A stretch of DNA of 64,000 bases, taken from Globodera rostochiensis. Lineage: Eukaryota > Nematoda > Chromadorea > Rhabditida > Heteroderidae. Each line of letters opens with the position of its first letter. The first letter of the stretch is position 1. Below, piece after piece: positions 1 through 12,400 of this stretch. The translations under genes were made by a program, and so were the position numbers. The notes under the pieces are model-generated. The model saw nothing but the letters and a program-made list of their open reading frames with translations, was not told the origin of the DNA and did not search any database. The stretch lies in the NCBI GenBank assembly GCA_018350325.1, contig JAEVLN010000021.1, positions 992,001 to 1,056,000 on the forward strand, given 5' to 3'.

Positions 1-690
1 TGCCGAAATCATTTAAGATTGCAAACTGAATGAAATAAATTTAAAAAAATAAATGACTGCGCACTATGAAAATATTATTTAACATTTATTTAAATACATA
101 TATGCATATATGCCTACGCAATCAATTGCAAATAATTAACTAAAATTTTAAAACGGCAAAAATTATAAAATTTAGGCCGGTAGGAGTCCCACATCAAATG
201 ACACTTTTGTAAAATACTTATTGGTTCTATCGTACAACTCAAAATAAACAATTTAAAACGATAATTCGTAATTAAACAATTAAAAACAATTACGTCAACT
301 AAAAAAATTTTAAAAAATTAATTAAACACAAAAGCCATCAGAAAGACTTCTCTGTATATTTTTTATGCTTTAACTCTGAAAGTAATTAATTAAAAATTAA
401 AAAAAAAAAATTGCAAAAATATATTATAACTAATACGTAATAAAGATTACCTTTTAAATGATTTGTTTGGAAATATCTTTCGCTTCAAAACAAAACTTAA
501 TGCATACAACTAAATCACCAACTAAATTCACAGAATTTTTTTCTACAATTTTTTTATTTTTTATTTGATAAATTACTAAAAAAACAAATGCAGAGGGTCA
601 CCATTAAAAAATACCAGCGTTAACCATAATAAATTTATTGTTAAAAAAATTTTTAAAATAATAATAGTAATAAAACCACTTTCAATTTTA
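1..690. other. AT-rich DNA without a recognisable gene
   Basis: Mostly A and T with short runs of A. Apart from the acceptor-like AATTTTAG at the right end, which leads into the next feature, I see no ORF, repeat unit or structured element. Confidence 0.6.
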
Positions 691-691
691 G

Positions 692-719
692 CGGCCACGA
701 GGTGTCTGGAAACATTCCG
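692..719 (+). CDS. Possible 28-nt exon
   Basis: GC-rich island between CAATTTTAG and CCG/GTAAAAG. One frame reads GHEVSGNIP, another ATRCLETF. The splice sites are good, but an island this short gives weak evidence for coding. It could belong with the possible exons at 1711 and 1867. Confidence 0.25.
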
Positions 720-995
720 GTAAAAGTTTGGTTGGTCCCCACCCATTTTTTCATAAAAAATTAAAAAATGTTTTCTTATTTATTGTAATATATTTTATTA
801 TTTATAAATTTAATAGTTTTTGATGTTTTTAATCGAAACTAAAAATAAAATCTGCAAATGAGCTAAAGAAAATGCAAGATAACGAATTTATTTAAAGATT
901 ATTTTACAATAACTTAAAATTCTTTAAAACTAAAATCGAAGATTTCACTTGATTTTTCTTTCATATTCCATAAACTATCATTTCTATATCTTCAA

Positions 996-1330
996 ATGGC
1001 TTCCGGATATTATTCCGAACACCCACAGATGCGAAATCATAAAATTCACAAACGGTCAACTTTTGATACTGATAAAAACTGCACTATGTTGATCAGACAC
1101 CTCTTTAAAGCAGATCCGAAGATGCCAAAATACACTGAAAATTGGGGTAAATTTGAGAAAAAAAATCCCGGAGGGTTGGAAAAAGTCTCTGGAAAAAATC
1201 AATTTGAGGGATGAATAGCCCAGAAAATTATTACGAAAACCAAAAGACCGCTAAGCTTGGGGACTATTCTCCGCTGAGATTCGGGAAGATGCAGAACACA
1301 GACCGCCCATTGGGGGTACTGTAGTGGCGG
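996..1330 (+). CDS. Open stretch of uncertain status
   Basis: A 72-codon frame (996-1214) begins MASGYYSEHPQMRNHKIHKR and is followed by GC-richer DNA to about 1330. Composition is higher in GC than the surroundings, and Lys, His and Asn are common. No known domain is visible. It could be an exon of the gene suggested by the islands at 692, 1711 and 1867, or the relic of a mobile element. Confidence 0.2.
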
Positions 1331-1710
1331 TAATTGTTGAATGTATAATTGATATTGTTCGCTTTAATTGATCCTTTTATTTACTTAAACATTGAAAAAG
1401 GCTGAAAATTAGGTTTTACCTAAATCACGTTAGATGGACAAACGTTAGCCAGCCATGGGCCATGATCTTCATTGTCACACAGCAGCTACCTAAAAAAACA
1501 ATTTAAAATTGAATAAATTTATGCAGATTCAAAAAACTTCGAGAAAAAACTGGAGAACCGATAATTTTGGCGATCGAGATATCGAAAATCTAGACGATCT
1601 AATGCAGGATTTTTTTGTCGTCCGGTTACATCCCTGGATAACAAATCAAAATGAATTATTGTTTTTATGTGGTCCCATGGTGGTATTTTGTTTTTGAGGC
1701 CGGGCAGTAG

Positions 1711-1942
1711 CAAAGATCGTCGACGACGATGCGATCACGGTAAGTACGACAAATCATCTGCTCCCTAAATGCTTAATTATATCCGCTTATTCCAAAATAT
1801 TTTGCTATTTTGAGATTGTTAAAAATGTTCCATAATTTATATTAGAACGCCGTAATTTTATAATAGACTTATGCAATGCTTGTTTGACTACGGCCAAGAT
1901 GCAGTTCAAACCATGATCGCTAAGTGCTCGTCCGGTCGTTAA
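1711..1942 (+). CDS. Two possible exons, the second ending in a stop
   Basis: Exon 1711-1739 follows GGGCAGTAG and precedes a perfect GTAAGT donor, reading KIVDDDAIT in one frame. After a 127-nt intron ending TATAATAG, the stretch 1867-1942 reads LMQCLFDYGQDAVQTMIAKC and ends SSGR-TAA. The two peptides quoted do not join in the same phase; joining in phase requires another frame of the first island (QRSSTTMRS). The second island looks clearly coding. The protein is not recognised. Confidence 0.35.
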
Positions 1943-3490
1943 TTTAATTTATGCATCAAATGCTCTGATTTAATTTAAAATGCCATGTTTTTGATATTGC
2001 TTTATTTTAACGTTTTCAGCGATGGATTTTTTGTCTTATTTCATTTGTTCCTTTTTATTTTATCTTTATTTTGGTCTTTAAATTGTTTTAAATTTTATAA
2101 GATTCTTAAATAAGATTTTTTATTTTAATTTATTCTAGTTTTTTTGTTTTATTATTATTTGTTTGTTTTTTTACACTTTTGCGCTGGTCGCGACAGCAAG
2201 TTTTATACTATGCTGTTCGGGTATATAGGTTTACAATTTTTTTTAGTAGTACTTTATTCAATTTGTCTTTAAACTAATCATTTATTGTAAATATATTTGT
2301 CAAAGAATGTTAAATACAAAATTAAATACTGATGTTTTAAATAATTTTTAAATATATTGTTTACATTTTTTTATATAAAGCTCTTAATAAATATTAAAGG
2401 TTTCTATGTTGAAAACTTGACAGTCCATTTGCGTTGCCCTAAAAAAGGGGTTTTGTCATTTTTGGCGATTTATTTATTATTAAATGTCTTTTGTGTATGT
2501 GATTAAAATAAAATAAAAAAATATTTTGAGTAGGATTGTACGGGACCGGGACTAAATTTGGTCCCGGTCAAAAAAAACAGGGACTACTGGACAAAAAAAA
2601 AGAAAAAAAATGGTTGGTAAAAAACCGGGACTTTTATAAGGGGATTTTAAAGCATGATTCCGGTCATTGCATGCCTTTTGTTGTGATTTACTGCGTTTTG
2701 AACCATTTCGAGGCCAAATTGATTATTTTATATTAATATTATAAATTGGAATATAATTCAATCAAGAATATTGTGTTTACAAAATTTTATATATTTCGTT
2801 TAATGACAATTTCGTGAACTTATTGGAATACTTGAAATTTAAAAAAACTAAATAAACAATCAACAAAAAAAAGCTAAAGTAAATAAGAGATAATTGATTA
2901 AATAAAAACGTTGTATTTAAGTTGATACAAAAATTAAAATTAATTAAATAGTATTAAAAATATAGAACTGTAGATTATATAAAATAAAAAATTTTACCCT
3001 GCATGAGAACTATTCGAATACGAGGCGAGCACGGGTACTCAACATAAAGATGCGGGAAATTTACAATAATAAAATTATTTAAAAATTACTTGGTTTTTTA
3101 AATATTACATATAAAAAATGGACAAAGCAAGTATAAAAACAATTAAATGTATGTTAAAATTGTTTATTAATAAACAACAATATGTTTGTTAGACTTGAAA
3201 TGTCTATTTTTACTTAACAAACAAGTAAAAGTATATAATTATTTATTTTATCCATGTGGTAGACTTTAATTTGACCAATGTGCGACGATTATTTCTTCGG
3301 AAGTATATTTTGCAAAAATTAAAATTTAACTGATCAGGAAAACGACGCTTCCGAAACTTTCAATTCTCCTTAAAATATACTTAATTGTTTTTGCTACATT
3401 TTCAAAATTTGTTATGCATATAAAACAAAATTTTAATAGTAAAAAATTAAAGCTTCTATATATGTAGAAAATAATTTAAAAGCGCAAAAC
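1943..3490. other. Intergenic or intronic AT-rich DNA
   Basis: T-rich at first (about 1970-2400), then A-rich after the repeat fragment at 2531-2650. No splice-bounded island was seen. Confidence 0.5.
2531..2650. repeat. GGGACCGGGAC dispersed repeat fragment, left piece
   Basis: Starts TAGGATTGTACGGGACCGGG and continues with ACTAAATTTGGTCCCGGTC, an internal inversion. A sequence at 4360-4425 has the related end in inverse orientation. The two could be the ends of one element of about 1.9 kb, but the flanks do not match. The small ORF through this block (2536-2736) reads through repeat sequence and I do not regard it as a gene. Confidence 0.5.
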
Positions 3491-3499
3491 AAAAAACAG

Positions 3500-3570
3500 C
3501 CAGCGCCGAAAAACGGAAGAGTGAATTCTGGTGCGTTGCTTACACAGCGTACTGGGTTCAATATGAAATT
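3500..3570. CDS. GC-rich island, possible exon, strand undecided
   Basis: On the plus strand the acceptor AAAACAG is followed by a frame reading SAEKRKSEFWCVAYTAYWVQ. On the minus strand a frame reading EPSTLCKQRTRIHSSVFRRW is equally open. The block is A-rich on the plus strand, which favours a minus-strand exon, but the plus reading has the better splice site. Confidence 0.25.
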
Positions 3571-6500
3571 AATTTAATAAACAAAAATATCCTCCTATAA
3601 ATATCTTAATTTAAAATAAATAAACTTTTTAAAATAATTTTAAATACCGTTCGAAACAAAAAATATTAAAAATTTTAAATATTATCGACGAGAATAAATT
3701 CTTTTAAACTAATTGAGCAATGAAACGAAACATCCGTTCCAATATTGCTTTTATATAATTCATTAAATGATTTTAAAACCAGTTTTGTTCCACAAGCTAT
3801 TTTGTCTAATCGTGCAAAAAACATTTATTTTTGTTTTGAGCTTTATAATTAATATTTGGGCTTTACCATTACAGATTTTTATTTTTGAAAAAATGTTTTA
3901 AGTTATCTCAAGCGCTCACTACTAATTCTTTTTATACCATAGGAGCATGCTGACATTTACGAATTTGTTTATTTAGTTTATTTAATAGATTGTATTTTTT
4001 TGCCTGAATTATTTATTAAGTTTATTCATATATCTTTAAGTAAGTTAGTAAAATAATTAAATGTTTTATTTCTTTATTTTTTATTTGGTTTATAATTAGT
4101 TTTTTGCGCATTTGTATATCAACTATTTTTTGATGTAAAGAGCGTTTTTGCAACAGCTTTTACGCAAGTCATATTTTGACAAGGTTGTGGTGTGCTATGT
4201 TATTACAAATAATTCTGCAGTGTCATTAGTTTTTTAATTATGAATTTTTTTAAATATTTTTAATAATTTTTTAAATGTTTTTTTATTAAAAATTATATTG
4301 AACTTTTAATTTTTATAATCCAGAATCACCTAATCTTTCTGGCTTAACATAATTTTATTAACCGGCGTCCGGGTTTTCCCGGTTTTTGGTCTCGCCGGGA
4401 CCGGGACTAAATGTACACAGTCCTAATTAACGCGTAAGACTATTTTTCAATATGTACGACAAAATAGAAAAATTCTTTATTCTTTTTAAAAGCAATTTAA
4501 ACATAAAGAAATAATTCAAAGTCGAGCCCGGATCAATCGAGATCGCAAACTAAATTTTTTCAAAGTCTTAATCAAAATTTCAACGATAAATTTTTTACAA
4601 TAAGTTTATCTGCAGGAGTTAAACTCAATATTAGAAAAAATTGAAAATGCCGAGCTCAGAGAGTAATATTGGCAAATAATCGCACCGGTTATTAAGCGCC
4701 ACTCTAATACCATAGTAAACAGCCATTCATTAAAATCATATAAAAGTTTTAATAAATCTTTGCCAAAAATAATTAATAAAAATAGAATCGTAATTAAACA
4801 AACAATATGTAATCAAATAGCTAATAGAACAACACCACTTTAAAAATCACCACAGTAACCAATAAATATAGCAAATTTTTTTCAATTAATTTGAGAAATT
4901 AACTTACAAAATACAAAAACTTCTTTCCATCTCTTACACCCTAACTATCAACGTAATCTTTTTTAAATCAAACAATAAATACTTTACCGAATTAATATGG
5001 GATTTTATTATTTTAATTTTTGATTTCTTGTTACGATCTTTAGGTACAAAATTCAATGCTTGTTGGGCCTACCTGCTTGGTTTAAAATTTTGTTGGTGAC
5101 AGATTGGCAGTTTGTTTTTGAATTTTCAAAATAGACATCGTAAAAGTAAATTTTAACTGTAAAAGATAAAAATACGAAGATTTAAAAAAGAAAAAATGCC
5201 AGCAAATGACCAATGAAGGTTCATTTAATTAACAAATGCACTTTATGTATGAAAGAATTTTTAAAGAAATGATAGTACAACGACGACATTTAATGTGAAA
5301 CGCCTTAATCGATCTATTCCTTTTTCGCCCTCATCTACATAGATGAGCTACACTACACATCAACTTATCATAATATTCAAAAATGATTTCATTTTCAAAA
5401 TATTTACTATTTTCAAGTATTGTCTTGAGGACTACTAGCTGTATCCTATATCCTTCAAAACCCATAAAGAAAGAAAAATTGATAATCAAAATTTTTAATG
5501 AATTCAGTAAAAAAAATATTAAAACCAAAATTACAACAAATTTATGATCAAGGACAATCAACTTTTCTTCATTACAATTATACTATAGCTTTTCAACAGC
5601 TAAAAAACTATTTTTAAATTTCAAACAAATTATGTTTTTTGTTTTACATGTTAAAAACAATTTCAAATAATAAAAGAATAATTTCACTTAAACAAATCAA
5701 AACTCTTTGTCTAGTCAAAAATTACTACTTAAAATAAATTATTTAGTTTACAAATGCAAATTAAAAAAAGTACTACAAATTTGATATCTACAATATTTTA
5801 TGGTCAATCTCCCTCTGATCGAGATAAAAGAATAATCAATTGCGGCACATCTTCACGATTTTTGTTAAAGATTAATTCAAAAGGATTTTATAACGGCATT
5901 TTTGATAACTCGTATAATAAAAAATTGTGAACAAATTTTAATGAACTTTATTATGAGAATTTGCTTAAACAGAAATATCAACAATTAATTAAAGCTTATG
6001 CAATTCTCAAAGAAATAAAGACTGTGAATCAAACATTAAATTTTAAAACTATCTTACTATTTGTAAAAGTAAACTATATAAATAAAACATTATTTATTAT
6101 ATAATTTATTATCACCCGGATTTTCCCAACAAGCTCACATATGTAAATGTCTACTATAATGAAAAAAAGTTTAATGTATGTATGAAAGTAACTTGGGAAT
6201 ATTAAATTCAAATTTATTATTAATATAAACGTTGCACCAGGTCCTAACATACTCGGCGTTACAAATTGGCGTCGTCTTAGCAGTGGCTACACAATGAGGA
6301 ATCGCTGATCCTCAAAGAGCTTCAATAAATATACGTAAAAATCCCACCGCCAAAAATGTAGGAGCGCAAAAAGCAACCTTTTTTGCCAAAGCACAAATCC
6401 ATAAAATTAGCTTATCCAAGAAAGCATTAAAAGAAGTGTGAAAAAACTATATAAAAATAATGATGAATAAATAAAAATGAATAAAAAGTTATAGGTTTAG

Positions 6501-7793
6501 GTAAAGAATAAAATTTAAAGTTAAACAAAATCCAAATAAAACTTTTAAAATAAAAAAAAGAATAAATTTCAATAAAAATGTGCGAGAGAAAAGGGGACGA
6601 AAAAAATGTGTAACAATAAACCAATAAAAATGAGGCGTGAATGTTAGAAATAAATGATAAATTGGTATAATTTTTTTAAATAATAAAAAACACGTAAATA
6701 AGATTGTTGTTTTGTGCGATTATAATAAAAGCTTTCCAACTGAACAGCTTAATAAAAATTTATATTTAATATTAACAACTATTACAATAAATAATAAAGT
6801 AATAAAAATTTAATGATAGTGATTTCCAAATTCTTATGTTACCCATACAGCTTAAAATATACAATAATTTAACTTAAAGTAATATTTCCTAAATTTAAAA
6901 ATGATTTTTTTATGAATTAATTAATGCTATTCAAAATCAATTGAAATATTATACATGGTTGAAATCTAAATTTGAATTTTATTTTGTTTATATTTGACAT
7001 ACAATCGCTAACAACTTGGCAACAGAGTGCAGTGCAGTAAGTAGAATGCATCAGCGAGTTCACCCGTTTTTTTAGTGCCCAAATTATTTAGTTTTAATCT
7101 TACAATAAGCAATAAGTATTGCTCAATTTTAGTACACGAAATTTTTACTAAAAAACTTTCAACTTAAAATTCATTTTAAAACTTTAAAAAATAAAAGGAT
7201 AAAATATTTTAATATTCGACAGCAATTTCTTACAACATTCAGTGTTTTGTTTACTAAGTCTAAATAAAAGAACTATAACTTTTATTGTCGTTAATAACAA
7301 AAAATTAATGTTTTAATATGACTTTTTCTACAATACAGCTGTTGTGGAGGAAGGTGAATCTACACAGTACTTAAATACCTAACCCACACAGCACACATTT
7401 TGGTAAAATTTAGAAATACATTAAATCAATGAAATGATCTTATAAACCAAAACTCAATAATTAATTCATGTGAAAACTTGATTTCATATTGAAATAATTA
7501 ATTGCCAATCTACTAAAAACGCCAATTTGTGTCAAAAAAGACATTTTTTGAATAACACCATTAAAATTAACATCGTCAGGCCATCGTCAGACCAAACAAC
7601 ACCTGTTGAATGGTGCACTGCGTTAAGCCTTTTTTTGCTCATTATATGGCTCACATAAAAGTTAATTATATTAAAAAAACTTAATATTATTTTTTAAAAA
7701 AGATATATATTTGAACATAACAACAAACATCAGCATTGTCCAAATTAAATATAAAAATTTTTTTGATACTGTTAATTTTCAAAAAAAAATTCC
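3571..7793. other. A-rich DNA, probably intron or intergenic for a minus-strand gene
   Basis: Strong A excess on the plus strand. Besides the repeat fragment at 4360-4425, the only other things noted are small islands near 5060-5100 (minus-strand donor CAG/GTAGGC), near 6220-6440 (a minus frame with a hydrophobic stretch LILWICALAKKVAFCAPTFL) and near 7020-7075. None has two convincing edges. Confidence 0.4.
4360..4425. repeat. GGGACCGGGAC dispersed repeat fragment, right piece
   Basis: Carries CCGGCGTCCGGGTTTTCCCGG, GCCGGGACCGGGACTAAAT and ends GTACACAGTCCTA. Its inverse begins TAGGACTGTGTACATTTAG, close to the start of the block at 2531 (TAGGATTGTAC). It is either the other end of the same element or an independent copy of the family. 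Confidence 0.5.
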
Positions 7794-7906
7794 CTATTTC
7801 CTCCTTCTCAGTCGTCCGAGTGCAACATCCTAAAATAAATAAAATTGTTCTTATTAAAATTATTTTTTACTTCCACCACCTCACGCGCAGTCTTCCTCAT
7901 CCAGAT
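7794..7906 (-). CDS. Last two exons of an unidentified minus-strand gene
   Basis: Exon 7871-7906 (acceptor GCTTGTAG, donor GAA/GTAAAA) reads IWMRKTAREVVE. A 41-nt intron ending TTATTTTAG follows, then exon 7794-7829 reads DVALGRLRRRK and stops at TAG 7794-7796. Both exons are phase 0, the intron is like those of the astacin gene, and the region is A-rich on the plus strand as expected for a minus-strand gene. The highly basic C-terminus is the only visible trait. Upstream exons were not placed. Confidence 0.5.
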
Positions 7907-8639
7907 CTACAAGCAATTGCATCTATAAAGAAAAAGTTTACATAATTTATTATAAAAAAATTAATATTAAAAATACTACTTTATATAATCAAGCTTTGAA
8001 TTTTATCAAAATATTTATTCTCAGCTTGAACCTAGACTATATAGCTGTTGAAGGCAATTATTTAAAAAATTTATGATATAAATAATAACTCCAATACAAT
8101 TAAATTTATTAATAAAATATTTTTAAAAACAACGATAATAAATATTTTTCGGCAACAATTTAAATTTACTGCGAAACTTCCGAAATTTCTTATATGGTGT
8201 TCAAAGCATTTACATTACAAAGACACTTGTCTGCGTTTGGTTAATACCCACGCAAATGATCAAATTAAAATTTTCACCAAACGATGTGAAGTAAATATTT
8301 TACACAATTTAATTTATGCAATAGAATTTTCAAAACAGAGGAAATATTCCATGACCAAACTCGCCGCATAAAAACGTTCATCAAAAAAAAGTTAAAGAAA
8401 AAAAGAATAAAATATATTAAAATATTAATATATTTGAGCCTCTGTTACAAAAGTGAAACAAAGATTTAAAACAAATTACTATTTCTTGCCAAATAAAATA
8501 TTTATATTATAAACACTGCATTTTGATTTTATTATGAAAACAGATAATAAATAAGATGACTAAATTTACTCGAAATTTACTTTAATTCAAAATGAATATC
8601 TAAACTATCTTTAAAATAGCATAAGCAAAAGTACATGGT

Positions 8640-9460
8640 GTGGTTTACGCTCAAAGCAGTGTTTGTTAAAGTTGGACTAGAGATTCAAATTGAAAGATGA
8701 AATCTCGCCGCGCTAAGTTTCATCAATATGGATCAAGTTTTTTTTATCATGGATTTTAACTAATAAGATTAATTAGATTATATGTTAGCTTTTGACTGTA
8801 TTTTTAATTATTATGATAAATATGGCAAATTTTTGAGGCTTTTGAAGATATGAATTGTGAGCGCGCCGAGCGTTCTTTTTTTGATTGTAGCAATAGAAAA
8901 AGCGAGAGAAATCCAGCTCATGCCATTCTTTCCAAAAGATCTAAAATCTTCACATTTTGTGCTAAACCAAAAAACCAAGACTTCATCCGGCCCGGAGGTT
9001 GCATGTTTTATAACTTTCTTCAACCTAGATCTTGTTGGCCAAACTTGCGATGAGTTTGAGTGTGTTTAAAAAATAGAAACTCAAAAATCGCGCCATTTTT
9101 GGAGGTTTTGTGGTCATACCATTTTCATAATTATCAAATCATTTAGTTTTTATCAGGCCTTAACTAGGTCGAAATGTTTTAACCAAATAAATTCTTTTGC
9201 TTTTTATCCCCGCCCCCCTTGCAAAAAAGAATAGTAATTGTACGGCACACCCTCTCCCCCTGAATTTTTGCTATCCCGAATTCGAACTTCATTATTGAAT
9301 TTATCGAAATTTCAGGATTTGGTTCAAATTTATACTCGAAATTTTGCGATCGTTAATCATTTTCCTCCATTTGCGCCCTAGATGCCAATTTATGTTGCAT
9401 TTTTGTTGAACGCAACAGGGGATTACGAATTGAAATGTGCTAACTTTTTCATAAACAATC
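8640..9460. other. Region of higher GC with overlapping open frames
   Basis: Open frames of about 70 codons occur on both strands between 8811 and 9069. The minus frame includes ATSGPDEVLVFWFSTKCEDF; a plus frame includes SSGPEVACFITFFNLDLVGQ. Neither has clear edges or a known motif. Pyrimidine-rich patches (CCCCGCCCCCC near 9210, CTCTCCCCC near 9250) follow. It may be an old mobile-element relic. Confidence 0.3.
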
Positions 9461-12400
9461 AAATGGATTCACTTTAAAAAGCAAAATAATAAGTTGATAA
9501 ATAACAAATGAGCCAATTTTAAAAGGTGTTAATGTTTACATTAACAAAATAAAAATTAATCAAAAATAAAAAAATTAATAATGCAAAAAATCGACATGAC
9601 AAAATTATTAAATCAATATAAAACAAAAAAAAGTGCAAAAACAGCGTAAAAATAAATATTAGAATATTTTAAAAGTAAAAAATATCTATTAATTAATTAA
9701 ATCTTAAATGCTTTATTTAACTAAAAATACTATAATATGTGTTAAAGTATAACAAAAAGATCAAATGGAAATCTATGGTTTTGTCGACACACCAGGATCA
9801 GATATCCGGAAGTTTTAATCCGGGTAAAACGAAATTTTTTATGACTTTCGGTAAGCTAAGAAGAAAAAAAATCCCCAATAATCATATAAGAATCAAAAAA
9901 TAATCTTAAAGCATTCACTACAGATCCAGGCCCGGGATTTTCAAAATTTCGGGCTCTAGGGTTGTATTTTTAAAATTAAAATGAAGATTATTTTAGAAAT
10001 TGAGTTTTTGTGAGTTTTTTGTGGCTTAAGTTTAAAATCGAATATTGAACCATGTATAAAGCCATAAAAAATTTATCACAACTTCATTTCTTTCTATATA
10101 TATTATCTGAATGGAAGCTGTTGGTTCATTTGTATTTTTGAAACCGCATTAAATTTTGGATTTAAGTTTTTTTCAGTAACACATTATAGTTGTAAAATTT
10201 AAAAAATTTGACACCTAAAATTTTGGAGGAAATGTTTTAAAATCCCGCGATTACATCAGTTACGCTGTATTGATTCTTTTAGGGCCAACTACATCCGGTC
10301 TAATCCTTTGGAATGAGACCCTTTTTTTGCTAGAGTTGTATTGTTTTTTAATCGATGTATGTGACGGTTTTGTGAAAATATTTTTTATTTTAGTTTAAGT
10401 TTTTTTAATATATGTATATAAATAAGTTTTCCATCTGATATAAGTATAATTCGGGATATAATTTATCAATAGTTCTACGATATTCATTGCTCAAAGGTAC
10501 AAATTATTAATATTTTCTAATATATGATATTTGGATTTAATACTTTCATTTATTAAAAAAAGCGCATGCCAGAGGCATACTAAGCAAATATGTTGCTGCT
10601 ATAAAATAGAGGCAGAGAGCATTGATATGACGCTGCACGTATTTTGAAGCATTGGAAAAGTTAAATTTGCGTTTTAAATATTCTAATTGCAGCATTGTAA
10701 TCCATCATAATATTATAAATATTTTAAAACTATCTTATTTGTTACTGACATATTATAGTTAAACGCATAATATATTCAAATCAATATTATTTTAAATTCG
10801 GTGGTTAATTATTTTATGCTTTTAATAATTTTTATATATTTGTGTTTCTTTATCTCATCAATACGCAAACTGACTTGACAAAAGTCGCCGATTTTTATAT
10901 TTTTCTCTAAACATTAATGCGGAATGCCGCTAGTATCTTAATCTTAAATTAGATTTATAATTATTTAATACGTTGTTTTTAACTTTTGGTTATTATCTAA
11001 CAATTTTTGATTGCTCATTGCAAATATAAATGAATATTTTTTAAATATTAAATTATTTATTATATTTTGTAACTGCCTTGGTTTTTATTAAAGCATACGT
11101 TAATTTGATTCTCATTAAAATTATATAGTGTTATAAATAATTTTATTTTTTCCAATAATTTTTTCATTCATTAAATTTTATTTCAACAACAAACAATATT
11201 AAATTTAAGATGCTCATTAAATGGTTGAACTTTTGGCTAATGGGTTTTATATTTTTTGTTGAAACATTCAATAGTATTAAATTATTTTATTCAGTTAATA
11301 TTTTGATTTTTCTTCTTTGATAAAATTTAAGTTCTACTTATTGTTCAATTGTATTTTAATTGTCGTATTTTAAGCAATAAACTTTTTGCATCAATTTTTT
11401 AGTGACTTAAACTTTATAGAAAAACGGTTTAAAGAGCATATTTATTGATTTGTAATAGGTATTTTAAGTGAAGCATTTTCATTATTTTGTGGAAGAAGCA
11501 CCGTATGCCACTTCCCGAAGATTCTCGGGAGCCCAAAAATGCGTATGGTTTAGGATTTGTCTCATTTCAATTTCAATTTTAATTTCAATTTTATATTTTT
11601 GCACAATTGGCAATATTATAAAAAAATAAAATTTATTTAATACATTATATAAGTTGTAAGTAGTTATTGAGTTGTTGGTCTCATCTTCAACGTTTCTGTC
11701 GTTTGCTGACAAAAATGTTTAATTAATAGGTTTTCAAAATTTTATGAAATTTTATGGTATAAACAATTTCCAATTAGTTTTTTTAGAAACTGTAAAATCT
11801 AAGATGGGTATTTTATTTTAAACCTTGATTATATTATTTTAACATCTTTATAAAATTGTTTTATTTTTATTTTCTAGCTAATGTATCTAACGCCAATCGG
11901 TATGAGATATTTATGTTTCGTAAAATATTAGAATTTACTATTTAATTTTATTTTGCGGAGTTAAGCGCCATATCCAATCACTCATAAAATTAGCTAAGTT
12001 TTAGTTATATAGATAATTTGTGTTCATAGAACGCCTTTTAAATATTGTCGGCTTATTATTTAACTTAGATTTAAATAAAGATTAATTATAAAAAATTAGT
12101 ATTATTTTATTGTATAATTCATTTATTTCGTGTGAAAATTTTCGTCCAAAAAACAAATTTATTTAAACATTTATTGCGATGCTTATTTCTATGACGAGTA
12201 AATTATGTTGAAGTTTTTTATAAATGAAAAAAGAAAAGAAAAATATTCATTTATTAGTAATCTTTTTTTTAATGGATTCTACTATTTATTATCTATGCAT
12301 TTTGTTTCCAGTTGTCTTTTATTTTTATATCCGTTTTTAAGCTTTTTTAACTATTGCGCAAAATAATATTTATACAAAAAATTTACGTTGTTATTATGAT

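Noticed and set aside
2536..2736. 66-codon frame
   Set aside because: It begins inside the GGGACCGGGAC repeat and continues into A-rich sequence; no protein character.
5331..6624. Minus-strand frames of 65-76 codons rich in Phe, Ile and Tyr
   Set aside because: These are low-complexity AT-rich translations without a GC island, motif or start context.
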